From CAWGJF01 sp963822905 (lineage in GTDB: Bacteria > Bacteroidota > Ignavibacteria > Ignavibacteriales > Ignavibacteriaceae): a DNA stretch of 64,000 bases. The stretch spans positions 62,001 through 126,000 of the forward strand of contig CAWGJF010000007.1 in assembly GCA_963822905.1 (NCBI GenBank), given 5' to 3'. The notes beneath the pieces are model-generated. The model did not search any database. It saw only the letters and a list, made by a program, of their open reading frames with translations, and was not told the DNA's origin. A program made the translations under genes and the position numbers. How positions within the stretch are numbered: position 1 is the stretch's first letter; each line of letters opens with the position of its first letter. Shown piece by piece: positions 1 through 8,808 of this stretch.

Positions 1-1229
1 TTTCTTGCACTTTTAACAGTTTTATTATGACCTCTTTCAATCAACTTTCTAATTATGAAAGGTTTGAATAATTCAACCGCCATGTCTTTAGGAAGACCGC
101 ATTGATGAAGTTTTAACTCCGGACCAACCACAATAACTGAACGACCTGAATAATCGACACGTTTCCCAAGAAGGTTCTGACGGAATCGTCCTTGTTTTCC
201 CTTCAGCATATCGCTTAAAGATTTTAAGGGGCGGTTGCTGTCACTTCTTACAGCGCTTCCCCTTCTTGAATTATCAAACAATGCATCAACTGCTTCCTGG
301 AGCATTCTTTTTTCATTTCTTAAGATGACTTCAGGAGCTTTAATATCTATTAATCTTTTAAGTCTGTTATTTCTGATTATTACTCTTCTATAAAGATCAT
401 TTAAATCACTTGTTGCAAACCTTCCACCTTCCAGAGGAACTAACGGTCTCAACTCTGGTGGGATAACCGGAATATAACCAAGCACCATCCATTCAGGCCT
501 GTTCTCAACTTTAGGATTTTCATGTTTAAAAGCTTCAATAACTCTAAGACGTTTAAGCAAATCTGCTTTCTTTTGCTGAGAGGTTTCAACTTTTACCTGG
601 TCTCTTAAAGTTTGAGATAGCTCTTCAACATTAATGCTCTTAAGAATTGTTTTAACCGCATCACCACCAATCTTTGCAACAAATTTATTTGGATCAATAT
701 CATCAAGTTTTTCATTTCCTGCAGGTAGTGAATTCATTACTTCAAAGTATTGATCTTCAGAAATAAGATCTTTTTTGCTCAATCCCGTTGGGCCTGGATT
801 AATAACAATATATGATTCATAGTAAATAACTTTTTCAAGTTCTTTAAGACTTAAACCAATAATGTTTCCAATTTTTGAAGGCTGGGCTCTGAAGAACCAT
901 ATATGAACAACAGGAACTGCGAGACCAATGTGACCCATTCGTTCACGACGGACACTTTTTTGTGTTACCTCAACACCGCATCTATCACAAATAATTCCTT
1001 TGTAACGAATTCTTTTATATTTACCACAGAAGCATTCCCAGTCTCGTGTAGGACCAAAAATTTTCTCACAGAATAATCCATCTTTTTCAGGTCTGAAAGA
1101 TCTATAATTTATAGTTTCAGGCTTTGTTACTTCCCCATAAGATCTAGTTAAAATATCATCCGGACTAGCAAGGCTAATAGTAATAGTATCAATATCCATC
1201 ATTGCATGTTCTTGGATTCTATAAGCCAT
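1..1229 (-). CDS. rpoC: RNA polymerase beta' subunit, N-terminal part (runs off the window)
   Basis: Beta' subunit of DNA-dependent RNA polymerase. About 409 N-terminal residues are present; the gene continues past base 1, so the catalytic NADFDGD loop is not seen. The ATG at 1227-1229 has an AGGAG ribosome site at 1235-1239, and the product begins MAYRIQEHAMMDIDTITISL. The N-terminal zinc site is intact, with Cys66, Cys68, Cys81 and Cys84. Further on come the clamp and rudder sequences, including GYIPVIPPELRPLVPL, NRLKRLIDIKAPEVI and GKQGRFRQNLLGKRVDYSGR. It lies 46 bases after rpoB in the same direction and is surely co-transcribed with it. Confidence 0.98.
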   Translation of the reverse strand, partial: MAYRIQEHAMMDIDTITISLASPDDILTRSYGEVTKPETINYRSFRPEKDGLFCEKIFGPTRDWECFCGKYKRIRYKGIICDRCGVEVTQKSVRRERMGHIGLAVPVVHIWFFRAQPSKIGNIIGLSLKELEKVIYYESYIVINPGPTGLSKKDLISEDQYFEVMNSLPAGNEKLDDIDPNKFVAKIGGDAVKTILKSINVEELSQTLRDQVKVETSQQKKADLLKRLRVIEAFKHENPKVENRPEWMVLGYIPVIPPELRPLVPLEGGRFATSDLNDLYRRVIIRNNRLKRLIDIKAPEVILRNEKRMLQEAVDALFDNSRRGSAVRSDSNRPLKSLSDMLKGKQGRFRQNLLGKRVDYSGRSVIVVGPELKLHQCGLPKDMAVELFKPFIIRKLIERGHNKTVKSAR

Positions 1230-1275
1230 TTTTATCTCCTAATTTCTTTTTGCATTTTAAATAAGTACCGGGATC

Positions 1276-4200
1276 CTAGTTTATAGTTAAATTTAAACCC
1301 AGACCCTGCAATTCTTTTATCATCACATTAAACGCTTCCGGTACATTTGGTAGCGGAAGGTTTTCACCTTTAACAATTGCTTCATAAGTTTTTGCTCTTC
1401 CGGCAACATCATCACTTTTTACAGTTAATATTTCCTGTAAAATATGAGCAGCTCCATAGCCTTCAAGCGCCCAGACTTCCATTTCTCCAAATCTCTGTCC
1501 GCCGAATTGTGCTTTGCCACCCAATGGTTGCTGTGTAATTAAAGAGTATGGTCCAATTGAACGGGCATGAATTTTATCATCTACCAAATGACTAAGCTTG
1601 AGCATATATATATAACCACAAGTTACTTTCTGATGGAAAGTATCACCGGTTCTTCCATTTATTAGAGTTGTTTTACTGCCGGGATCGATGCCTGCTTTTT
1701 CAATCCATTGTTCAACATCTTCTAATTTGGCACCATCAAAAATTGGTGTCGCAAATTTTACTCCAAGAATTTTTCCAACCCAACCAAGTGCAGTTTCATA
1801 TAGCTGTCCAAGATTCATTCTCGAAGGTACTCCAAGTGGATTTAAAATTATATCGACTGGAGTTCCATCTGGCAAGAATGGCATATCTTCAATAGGAACG
1901 ATTTTGGCAACAACACCCTTGTTGCCGTGACGTCCAGCCATTTTATCTCCAACTGCGAGTTTACGTTTTTTCGCAACATAAACCTTAGCAAGTTGAACAA
2001 TACCCGGAGGCAATTCATCACCACTTTGAATATTTATCTTTTCTCTTTTATAATCTTCTTCTAGTTTCGAAAGAACTTCAAAATAATTTTTATAGAGTGT
2101 TTTTACGTGTGAATTTGTTTTTTTGCTTTCAAACCAGTCTCCTGTATAATCAAGCTTAGTTACATCTTCAAATGAACTGAAGGTGTTTTCCTTAATTGTT
2201 GATCCACTTCGCAGAGTAATGGTTCCATCGAGATCTCTAATTCCTGCAGTTGTAAGACCATCACAAATCCTGGTCAACTTATCAACTAGTTTTTGATAAT
2301 GTTCCTGAACCAAAAGTTTATGACTATGTTCAAGATTTTCGAACGCTGTTTTTTCAATCTTTTTTGATTCATTATCTCTTTTTTTTCTGCTGAACAGTCG
2401 AGTTTTTATTACTGTTCCTTTTAACCCTGGAGGTGCTTTCAATGAAGCATCTTTAACATCGCCTGCTTTATCTCCAAATATTGCACGTAACAATTTCTCT
2501 TCAGGCGTGGGATCAGTTTCTCCTTTAGGAGTAATTTTACCTATTAATATATCACCTTCTTTTACTTCCGCTCCTTCACGGATAATTCCATTTTCATCGA
2601 GATCCTTTACGGCTTCTTCACTAACATTTGGAATTTCTCTTGTTAACTCTTCTTCACCTCGTTTGGTTTCTCTAACCTGCAACTCAAATTCTTCAATATG
2701 AATTGAGGTATAAACATCATTTGCAACTAACTTTTCACTAACAATAATGGCATCTTCAAAATTATAACCGCGCCAGGGCATGAAAGCTACAAGTACATTT
2801 CTTCCAAGTGCAAGTTCACCCTGGTCTGTTGATTGACCATCCGCAAGTACATCACCAGCCTTTACTTTTTGTCCTTCAGCCACAATCGGAATTTGGTTAA
2901 TACAAGTTTCCTGGTTTGTACCGTTGAACTTTATTAGAGTGTATGTAACTCTTCGTACATCATCAAATGATGTTAATGCATCAATACTGTTTGGATTTAT
3001 ATCATATTTAACTGTAATCTTTTTGGAATCTACATATTCAACCACACCATTATCTTCTGCGCTTATTAATGCTCTCGAATCACGGGCAACCTTTCCTTCC
3101 ATCCCGGTACCAACCAATGGCGCCTCTGGTTTAAGAAGAGGAACTGCCTGGCGCTGCATATTCGAACCCATTAAAGCTCTATTCGCATCATCGTGTTCAA
3201 GAAAAGGAATTAGTGCTGCAGCAGCACTAACAAGCTGAGCCGGTGCAACATCCATATATTGCAACTGATCAGGAGTAACAATCGGAAATTCACCTTTTAA
3301 TCTTGATTTTACACGTTCATTTAAAAACTTTGATTGTTCATCAAGAGGTGCATTAGCCTGTGCAATTGTATAAAGATCTTCCTGCTCAGCTGTGAGATAC
3401 TCTACTTCTTTTGTAACTTTTCCTTTTGTTACTTTCCTGTATGGGGTTTCAAGAAAACCATATCGGTTTACTCTTGCATAAATTGTTAGAGACGATATCA
3501 AACCTATATTTGGTCCTTCAGGTGTTTCAATCGGACATAACCTTCCATAATGTGTATAGTGAACGTCTCTTACTTCAAATCCGGCTCTTTCTCTGGTCAA
3601 CCCGCCGGGTCCTAATGCAGACATTCTTCTTTTATGTGTCATCTCTGCAAGTGGATTTGTTTGATCCATGAATTGAGATAACTGGTTTGTTCCAAAGAAT
3701 GCGTTTATAACACTGCTTATAGTTCTGGCATTAACAAGATCCTGGGGGGTGAAATTTTCGGTATCGCGCATGTTCATTCGCTCTTTAATTGTACGGGCCA
3801 TTCTTGCCATACCAACATTAAACTGTTGAGCTAATTGTTCACCAACAGTTCTTATTCTTCTGTTTCCCAAGTGGTCAATATCATCTACTGCTTCATTTCC
3901 ACTTCTCAGCTTAATGATGAATTTCATTATTTCAATGATATCTTCTATAGTTAAAACAGTAGTAGTTTCAGGAATGTTCAACTTTAATTTATTATTCATT
4001 CTATGTCTGCCGACATCACCGAGATCATATCTTTTATCATTAAAAAACAATTTTTCAATTAATGCAGCGGCAGTATCTGAATCAGGTGCTTCACCGGAAC
4101 GAAGTTGACGATAAATCGAAAATAGAGCTTCTTCTTTATTATGAGAGGAATCTTTTCTAAGTGTATTAACTATTAAATCCTGATCAGGAGAAATTTCAGA

Positions 4201-5031
4201 TGTAAGTAATTTTATTATTTCAACCTCAGCATCTCCTAATCTCTCGATGTCTTCTTCTGATAACACACTATCTCTTGTAAGAAATATTTCACCTGTTGAC
4301 ATGTCAAAAACATCACTAGCTACAACCCGACCTATATAATTTTCAATTTTAACTTTATTAACATGTATGTCTTCTACAAGCTGGAATAAGTTTAAGATAT
4401 CATCATCAGATGCAAATCCAAGAGCACGTAGAAGTGTAGTTGCTGGGAATTTTTTTCTTCTATCGATATAAACATACATTACATAATTTATATCAGTAGC
4501 AAACTCAACCCATGATCCTCTTAAGGGAATTATTCTTGCTGAATAAATCGGGGTTCCATTTGGATGAACTGTTTGTGCAAATGCAACACCAGGTGATCTG
4601 TGCAATTGGGAAACAATAACTCTCTCTGCACCATTAATTATAAACGTACCTTTTTCTGTCATAAAAGGAAGATTGCCAAGATACACTTCTTGTTCAACGC
4701 TGTTTACAAATTCTTCAGTTTCAGAATCCTTGGTTGAAAGTCTTAACTTCGCTTTTAACGGAGCTGAAAAAGTAAGTCCTCTTTCCATACATTCCTGTAT
4801 AGAAAAACGAGATGATTCAACACTATAATCAACAAAATCCAGCCTGTACATTTCCTTATTGTCAAAAATTGGAAAGTTTTGACTGAAGACCTGATGCAAT
4901 CCTTTGTTCTCTCTTTCTTCAGGAGGAGTTTTAAGCTGAACAAAATCTTCATAAGTATCTGTCTGTATACTCAACAAATCAGGTGTTTCGAGAACTGCAG
5001 GAATGCGACCAAACGATATTCGGTTATCCAA
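1276..5031 (-). CDS. rpoB: RNA polymerase beta subunit
   Basis: Catalytic beta subunit of RNA polymerase, 1251 residues, a normal length. The start is a TTG codon (5029-5031) with a perfect AGGAGG eight bases upstream, which decides it over later ATGs. The rifampicin-pocket region is near residues 450-490 (SQFMDQTNPLAEMTHKRRMS). The beta link GMEGKVARDS and the conserved KMAGRHGNKGVV (about residue 1030) are present, as is the C-terminal GGQRFGEMEVWALE. It follows rplL after a 132-base spacer that contains a terminator-like hairpin and precedes rpoC by 46 bases. No truncation or odd residue was noticed. Confidence 0.99.
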   Translation of the reverse strand: MDNRISFGRIPAVLETPDLLSIQTDTYEDFVQLKTPPEERENKGLHQVFSQNFPIFDNKEMYRLDFVDYSVESSRFSIQECMERGLTFSAPLKAKLRLSTKDSETEEFVNSVEQEVYLGNLPFMTEKGTFIINGAERVIVSQLHRSPGVAFAQTVHPNGTPIYSARIIPLRGSWVEFATDINYVMYVYIDRRKKFPATTLLRALGFASDDDILNLFQLVEDIHVNKVKIENYIGRVVASDVFDMSTGEIFLTRDSVLSEEDIERLGDAEVEIIKLLTSEISPDQDLIVNTLRKDSSHNKEEALFSIYRQLRSGEAPDSDTAAALIEKLFFNDKRYDLGDVGRHRMNNKLKLNIPETTTVLTIEDIIEIMKFIIKLRSGNEAVDDIDHLGNRRIRTVGEQLAQQFNVGMARMARTIKERMNMRDTENFTPQDLVNARTISSVINAFFGTNQLSQFMDQTNPLAEMTHKRRMSALGPGGLTRERAGFEVRDVHYTHYGRLCPIETPEGPNIGLISSLTIYARVNRYGFLETPYRKVTKGKVTKEVEYLTAEQEDLYTIAQANAPLDEQSKFLNERVKSRLKGEFPIVTPDQLQYMDVAPAQLVSAAAALIPFLEHDDANRALMGSNMQRQAVPLLKPEAPLVGTGMEGKVARDSRALISAEDNGVVEYVDSKKITVKYDINPNSIDALTSFDDVRRVTYTLIKFNGTNQETCINQIPIVAEGQKVKAGDVLADGQSTDQGELALGRNVLVAFMPWRGYNFEDAIIVSEKLVANDVYTSIHIEEFELQVRETKRGEEELTREIPNVSEEAVKDLDENGIIREGAEVKEGDILIGKITPKGETDPTPEEKLLRAIFGDKAGDVKDASLKAPPGLKGTVIKTRLFSRKKRDNESKKIEKTAFENLEHSHKLLVQEHYQKLVDKLTRICDGLTTAGIRDLDGTITLRSGSTIKENTFSSFEDVTKLDYTGDWFESKKTNSHVKTLYKNYFEVLSKLEEDYKREKINIQSGDELPPGIVQLAKVYVAKKRKLAVGDKMAGRHGNKGVVAKIVPIEDMPFLPDGTPVDIILNPLGVPSRMNLGQLYETALGWVGKILGVKFATPIFDGAKLEDVEQWIEKAGIDPGSKTTLINGRTGDTFHQKVTCGYIYMLKLSHLVDDKIHARSIGPYSLITQQPLGGKAQFGGQRFGEMEVWALEGYGAAHILQEILTVKSDDVAGRAKTYEAIVKGENLPLPNVPEAFNVMIKELQGLGLNLTIN

Positions 5032-5095
5032 TTGTTTTCCTCCTAATTGGGAATAAAAATCTTTTACATCTTGAAAAATTCAATAGCTTAATAGC

Positions 5096-5131
5096 AAAAA
5101 GCGATAAGACAGTAATAACTGGCTTATCACT
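5096..5131 (-). terminator. Attenuator-like hairpin between rplL and rpoB
   Basis: On the minus strand AGTGATAAG pairs with CTTATCGCT (nine pairs, one a T-G wobble) around a 14-base loop, followed directly by TTTTT. This has the form of a Rho-independent terminator but lies inside the rplL-rpoB operon, so partial termination (attenuation) is the likely role, as known for the same junction in enterobacteria. Readthrough efficiency cannot be judged from sequence. Confidence 0.6.
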
Positions 5132-5163
5132 TCGCATTAACGGGAAAAGTAAGAAGTATTCGT

Positions 5164-5544
5164 TTATTTAAGCTTAACAGTAGCGCCGGCGTCTTCAAAT
5201 TCTTTTTTGAGTTTTTCGGCTTCATCTTTTGGTATAGCTTCTTTAACAGTACTAGGAGCACTATCAACAAGATCTTTAGCTTCTTTTAAGCCGAGTCCGG
5301 TATGAGCTCTAACCACTTTAATCACATTAATTTTTTTATCACCAGCTGCTTCCAGAATTACATCAAACTCTGTTTTTTCTTCTATGACCGCAGCAGCATC
5401 ACCAGCACCAGGCATACCTGCCATCATCATAGGTGCAGCAGCAGTAACTCCAAATTCTTCCTCCAGAGCTTTCTTCAATTCAGAAGCTTCCATTAAGGAA
5501 AGTCCTTTTATCTTTTCAACTATTTCAGCAATTTTTTCTGCCAT
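5164..5544 (-). CDS. rplL: Large ribosomal subunit protein bL12 (L7/L12)
   Basis: Ribosomal stalk protein, 126 residues, that recruits translation GTPases. The N-terminal dimerisation helix (residues 1-35, KIAEIVEKIKGLSLMEASEL) is followed by an Ala/Met/Gly hinge (AAAPMMMAGMPGAGDAAA) and the C-terminal globular domain (residues 57-126, EKTEFDVIL, INVIKVVRAHTGLGLKEAKDLVD). It lies 41 bases after rplJ, the usual L10-L12 pairing in which L12 dimers bind the L10 C-terminal helix. An attenuator-like hairpin lies just downstream. Confidence 0.98.
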   Translation of the reverse strand: MAEKIAEIVEKIKGLSLMEASELKKALEEEFGVTAAAPMMMAGMPGAGDAAAVIEEKTEFDVILEAAGDKKINVIKVVRAHTGLGLKEAKDLVDSAPSTVKEAIPKDEAEKLKKEFEDAGATVKLK

Positions 5545-5585
5545 TTTAAATCTCCTGATCTTTTTATTTCAATAATAAAATTTAC

Positions 5586-6110
5586 TTATGCTGCTTGCTT
5601 TTTTGAAATCTCATCAATAACACTAACAAGATCTCTCATAACAGCGTTAATTGCACCTACAATTCCTGACGCAGGAGCATTGATACTGCCAATAATTCCT
5701 GCTATAAGTTCATTTTTTGTAGGTAATGTTGCAAGGGAATTAAGCTGGCTACCCTCAAAATATTCTTCATCAATATAACAGGCTTTAAGCGAAAGTTTTT
5801 GTTTTTGATCAAAATATTTTTTAATGATTTTAGCCGGAGCAACAATATTGTCTCCACTTGCAAAAACATAACCGGTCATTCCGACAAGATGATCAGAAAG
5901 TTTCTGGAATTTCCCGGATTCATCAAGTGCACGTTTAAATAAAGTATTTTTATATACTTTATAACGGACACCGTCATTCCGGAATTCATTTCGAAGATTA
6001 TTAATATCCTCTACATTTATACCGGAATAGTCAGTAAGATAAACTGCATCTGAATTATCAAGCAGTTCTTTTACTTCGGAAATCATCTCTGTTTTTTCGG
6101 TACTATTCAT
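5586..6110 (-). CDS. rplJ: Large ribosomal subunit protein uL10
   Basis: Base of the ribosomal stalk, 174 residues, near the family norm. The N-terminal rRNA-binding domain is visible (YLTDYSGINVEDINNLR, VYKNTLFKRAL). The C-terminal helix (residues 140-170) is where L12 dimers dock. Order rplK-rplA-rplJ-rplL is conserved. The 77-base gap before it (6111-6187) is where many bacteria carry an L10 autoregulatory leader. Only a short weak hairpin is visible there, so a leader is possible but not shown. Confidence 0.97.
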   Translation of the reverse strand: MNSTEKTEMISEVKELLDNSDAVYLTDYSGINVEDINNLRNEFRNDGVRYKVYKNTLFKRALDESGKFQKLSDHLVGMTGYVFASGDNIVAPAKIIKKYFDQKQKLSLKACYIDEEYFEGSQLNSLATLPTKNELIAGIIGSINAPASGIVGAINAVMRDLVSVIDEISKKQAA

Positions 6111-6187
6111 TTTTCTCCCGTTTCAGAAATTATGTTTATCGTGTCGGTTAGAAGCATTTTATTAGTGCGTAAACTTTTATATAATCC

Positions 6188-6883
6188 TTATCGGATTGGA
6201 ATTTCATCTTTATTTATTTTTAATCCAGGACCCATTGAACTTGAAAGGAACAGACTTTTTACATACTGACCCTTTGAAGAAGAAGGTTTCATTTTAACAA
6301 TTGTGTTAAGAAATGCTCTTGTATTTTCGACAAGTTTATCTGCATCAAAATTAAGTTTACCTAAAGAGGTATGCACGATACCTGCTTTTTCAACTCTGAA
6401 TTCTATTTTACCAGCTTTAACTTCTTTAACTGCGTTTGCAACATCATTAGTTACTGTTCCACTTTTAGGATTTGGCATCAATCCTTTTGGCCCTAATATT
6501 TTACCAAGTTTTCCAAGTTCGCTCATTGAATCCGGTGTTGCCACAATCACATCAATATCTGTCCAACCTTCCTTTATCTTACTTAAATAATCTTCAAAAC
6601 CTGCATAATCTGCACCTGCTTCAAGAGCCTCAGTTGCTTTTGCACCTTTTGAAATTACAAGAACTTTAACATCTTTTCCCGTTCCATTTGGAAGCGAGAC
6701 AGTCCCTCTTATCATCTGATCTGCATGTCTTGGATCTACCCCAAGCCTGATAGCACAATCAAGTGATTCAACAAATTTTACTTTTGAGTTTTCTTTAAGG
6801 ATGTCTACAGCTTCTGAAAGGGAGTATTCCTTTTCGACATCAAGATTCTCTTTAATTTGTTTTATTCTTTTTGAAACTTTCAT
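6188..6883 (-). CDS. rplA: Large ribosomal subunit protein uL1
   Basis: L1 stalk protein, 231 residues, which binds 23S rRNA near the E site and in many bacteria represses its own operon. Signature segments are VDPRHADQMIRGTVSLPNGTG near the N terminus and the L1 signature with GKLGKILGPKGLMPNPKSGT near residues 125-145. It lies 35 bases after rplK and 77 bases before rplJ in the same operon. The ATG start follows a short AT-rich spacer. Confidence 0.98.
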   Translation of the reverse strand: MKVSKRIKQIKENLDVEKEYSLSEAVDILKENSKVKFVESLDCAIRLGVDPRHADQMIRGTVSLPNGTGKDVKVLVISKGAKATEALEAGADYAGFEDYLSKIKEGWTDIDVIVATPDSMSELGKLGKILGPKGLMPNPKSGTVTNDVANAVKEVKAGKIEFRVEKAGIVHTSLGKLNFDADKLVENTRAFLNTIVKMKPSSSKGQYVKSLFLSSSMGPGLKINKDEIPIR

Positions 6884-6918
6884 TTTAACACCACTTAAAT
6901 CTTATTCGTCTTTTGTAA

Positions 6919-7344
6919 TTAATCTTCAACAGTTAAGCCCATACTTCGGGCTGTTCCGGCAACCATACTCATTGCATGCTCAACATCGAAGGCGTTAAGA
7001 TCTTTCATCTTAACTTCAGCAATTTCCTTAACCTGAGACTTAGAAACTTTACCAACTTTGGTCCTGTTTGATTCCGGTGAGCCTTTATCAATCTTTGCAG
7101 CTTTTTTTAATAGGATCGCTGCAGGAGGAGTTTTAGTAATGAATGTAAATGATTTATCCGAAAACACAGTAATTACAACCGGGATAATCATCCCGTCCTC
7201 TTTCTGAGTACGTGCGTTAAACTGCTTGCAAAACTCCATAATATTCACACCCTTTTGTCCCAAAGCCGGGCCAACCGGAGGAGATGGATTTGCTTTACCA
7301 GCCGGTATTTGCAGTTTGATAAAACTATCTATCTTCTTTGCCAT
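6919..7344 (-). CDS. rplK: Large ribosomal subunit protein uL11
   Basis: L11, 141 residues, which binds 23S rRNA in the GTPase-associated centre. The N-terminal domain shows IKLQIPAGKANPSPPVGPAL and GQKGVNIMEFCKQFN. The C-terminal rRNA-binding domain has KTPPAAILLKKAAKI and ends in the typical VAGTARSMGLTVE. It follows nusG by 20 bases in the conserved secE-nusG-rplK-rplA order. Confidence 0.98.
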   Translation of the reverse strand: MAKKIDSFIKLQIPAGKANPSPPVGPALGQKGVNIMEFCKQFNARTQKEDGMIIPVVITVFSDKSFTFITKTPPAAILLKKAAKIDKGSPESNRTKVGKVSKSQVKEIAEVKMKDLNAFDVEHAMSMVAGTARSMGLTVED

Positions 7345-7364
7345 AAAAATTTTCCTATAAAAAT

Positions 7365-7901
7365 TTATTTTTCTAATTCAGCTTGAACAAAATCGATCTC
7401 AACGGGAGTTTTTCTTCCGAATATTGATACGCTTACTTTTATTTTCATTTTTTCTTCGTTTACTTCCTGAACTGTACCGCTAAAATTATTGAAAGGACCA
7501 TCAATAATTTTCACGACGTCGCCATTACGGAAAAAGGTTTCCATTCTTTCAGCATTTTCATCCTGGTTTAACCTGCCAACTATTCTTTTTACTTCTTCAG
7601 GTTGTAGAGGATTAGGATTATTTCCAGTGCCAAGAAATCCCATAACTGATTGGGTATTAAGAATAAATTCTTTTACCTGGTTATCAAGTTCAGCCTGAAT
7701 AAGAATGTAACCCGGTAAAAAATTTTTCGTTTTACTTTTTTTCTTTCCATCTTTTACTTCAAAAACTTTTTCAGTTGGAACAAGAACATCTTTAATTTTT
7801 GTTCTCAAGCCTTCGTTTTCTTTAAGCTCAGCATCGATAAATTGTTTAACTTTATTCTCATGACCGGAAAAAGTTCTAACTACATACCATTTAGCTTCCA
7901 T
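7365..7901 (-). CDS. nusG: Transcription elongation/antitermination factor NusG
   Basis: NusG, about 178 residues, with the N-terminal NGN domain (WYVVRTFSGHENKVKQF, LPGYILIQAEL) that binds RNA polymerase and a C-terminal KOW domain (NGDVVKIIDGPFNNFSGTVQEV). I start it at the ATG 7899-7901 (MEAKWYVVRT). A TTG three codons upstream (7910) would add MEV, but the ATG has GGAAG just before it and matches the family start. It begins 11 bases after the secE stop, so the two are likely co-translated in one operon. Confidence 0.97.
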   Translation of the reverse strand: MEAKWYVVRTFSGHENKVKQFIDAELKENEGLRTKIKDVLVPTEKVFEVKDGKKKSKTKNFLPGYILIQAELDNQVKEFILNTQSVMGFLGTGNNPNPLQPEEVKRIVGRLNQDENAERMETFFRNGDVVKIIDGPFNNFSGTVQEVNEEKMKIKVSVSIFGRKTPVEIDFVQAELEK

Positions 7902-7912
7902 TACTTCCAAAC

Positions 7913-8095
7913 TTAAAATATTCCTTTTATTACCTGGTTAATTACCATATCAATTACGTACGTGAAAACCGCCAGGATCATACAAACAATAATTACAATC
8001 TTGGTTGATTCCATTAATTCGTTCTTAGTAGGCCAGGTAACCTTTTTCATTTCTTTAAGAACGTCTTCAAAAAATTTTACTATTTTATCTTTCAT
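7913..8095 (-). CDS. secE: Preprotein translocase subunit SecE
   Basis: Small SecYEG subunit, 60 residues, with one membrane helix. The N-terminal amphipathic part carries the signature EMKKVTWPTKNEL, followed by the membrane segment IVIIVCMILAVFTYVIDMVI. I use the ATG at 8093-8095. An in-frame start eight codons upstream (8119) would overlap the tRNA-Trp 3' end, which makes it unlikely. It sits between tRNA-Trp and nusG, the standard location. Confidence 0.96.
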   Translation of the reverse strand: MKDKIVKFFEDVLKEMKKVTWPTKNELMESTKIVIIVCMILAVFTYVIDMVINQVIKGIF

Positions 8096-8116
8096 AATTA
8101 ACTCTGGTTTCCTCTG

Positions 8117-8190
8117 CACGTCAGGAGGGACTCGAACCCCCAGCCTGCGGTTTTGGAGACCGCTGCTCTAGCCAATTGAGCTACTGACGT
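8117..8190 (-). tRNA. tRNA-Trp (anticodon CCA)
   Basis: The minus strand folds into a full cloverleaf: acceptor ACGTCAG/CTGACGT, D arm AGCTC...GAGC, anticodon stem GCGGT/ACCGC around CTCCAAA, and T loop TTCGAGT. The discriminator base is G, as usual for bacterial tRNA-Trp. No CCA end is encoded. It lies just upstream of secE. Confidence 0.97.
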
Positions 8191-8196
8191 AGATAA

Positions 8197-8346
8197 TTAT
8201 TTTGTTTCCTTATGAACAGTAAGTTTCTTATCCCAACGACAGTATTTTTTAAACTCAACACGACCAGGATGCAGTCTCTTATTTTTTGTAGTTGTGTAAT
8301 TTCTTCTTTTACACTCCGTACATTCTAAAGTTATTATATCTCTCAT
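8197..8346 (-). CDS. rpmG: Large ribosomal subunit protein bL33
   Basis: A 49-residue protein starting MRDIITLECTECKRRNYTTT and ending KYCRWDKKLTVHKETK, clearly L33. It is of the zinc-ribbon kind but has only three of the four usual cysteines (Cys9, Cys12, Cys36); position 39 is Asp. The ATG is at 8344-8346 and the stop TAA at 8197-8199. It lies between tRNA-Thr and tRNA-Trp, where relatives often have tuf as well; no tuf is present here. Confidence 0.96.
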   Translation of the reverse strand: MRDIITLECTECKRRNYTTTKNKRLHPGRVEFKKYCRWDKKLTVHKETK

Positions 8347-8416
8347 TAGTTACTCTGAAATTATTTTCAGTAAATAAGAATTAATTCTATTACCATATCA
8401 CTTTCAAACTCAGTTG

Positions 8417-8489
8417 AGCTGACGACCGGGATTGAACCGGTGACCTCATCCTTACCAAGGATGTGCTCTACCAACTGAGCTACGTCAGC
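8417..8489 (-). tRNA. tRNA-Thr (anticodon GGT)
   Basis: Cloverleaf on the minus strand: acceptor GCTGACG/CGTCAGC, D arm with AGTTGGTA, anticodon stem CATCC/GGATG around TTGGTAA, and T loop TTCAATC. The discriminator is T. No CCA end is encoded. It is part of the Tyr-Gly-Thr-(rpmG)-Trp series. Confidence 0.97.
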
Positions 8490-8579
8490 TTTATTATTCA
8501 ATCTTTTTAAGAACCAAAAAATTTCCTGCTTTAGCAAGATGTTCTGGTATTCTGACTCTGGTCAGCTTAAACTCAGCTG

Positions 8580-8653
8580 AGCGGGAGACGGGACTCGAAC
8601 CCGCGACCAACAGCTTGGAAGGCTGTGACTCTAGCCAACTGAGTTACTCCCGC
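8580..8653 (-). tRNA. tRNA-Gly (anticodon TCC)
   Basis: Minus-strand cloverleaf: acceptor GCGGGAG/CTCCCGC, anticodon stem ACAGC/GCTGT around CTTCCAA, T loop TTCGAGT, and discriminator T as expected for tRNA-Gly. No CCA end is encoded. Confidence 0.97.
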
Positions 8654-8750
8654 TTAAATTCAAAATTGATAAGAACAATTAAAAAAGTTTATTAATAAAA
8701 TTTACTCGAACTCTGAAATCGAAAGGATTATTATATTTACCTGCATAAAC

Positions 8751-8788
8751 AAAAAAATAAGGGAAAAAACCTTATTAAAAATTCCCTT
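8751..8788 (-). terminator. Rho-independent terminator between tRNA-Tyr and tRNA-Gly
   Basis: Reading the minus strand, AAGGGAA (8782-8788) pairs with TTCCCTT (8759-8765) around a 16-base loop, followed by ATTTTTTTG. It lies after tRNA-Tyr and before tRNA-Gly, so tRNA-Tyr may end in its own transcript, with a fresh promoter in the AT-rich 8654-8750 stretch. Confidence 0.6.
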
Positions 8789-8808
8789 AAGTGTTCAAAA
8801 ATTGGTCG

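Noticed and set aside
6111..6187. Ribosomal L10 leader RNA
   Set aside because: The location is right, but I could form only a short weak hairpin and no clear kink-turn.
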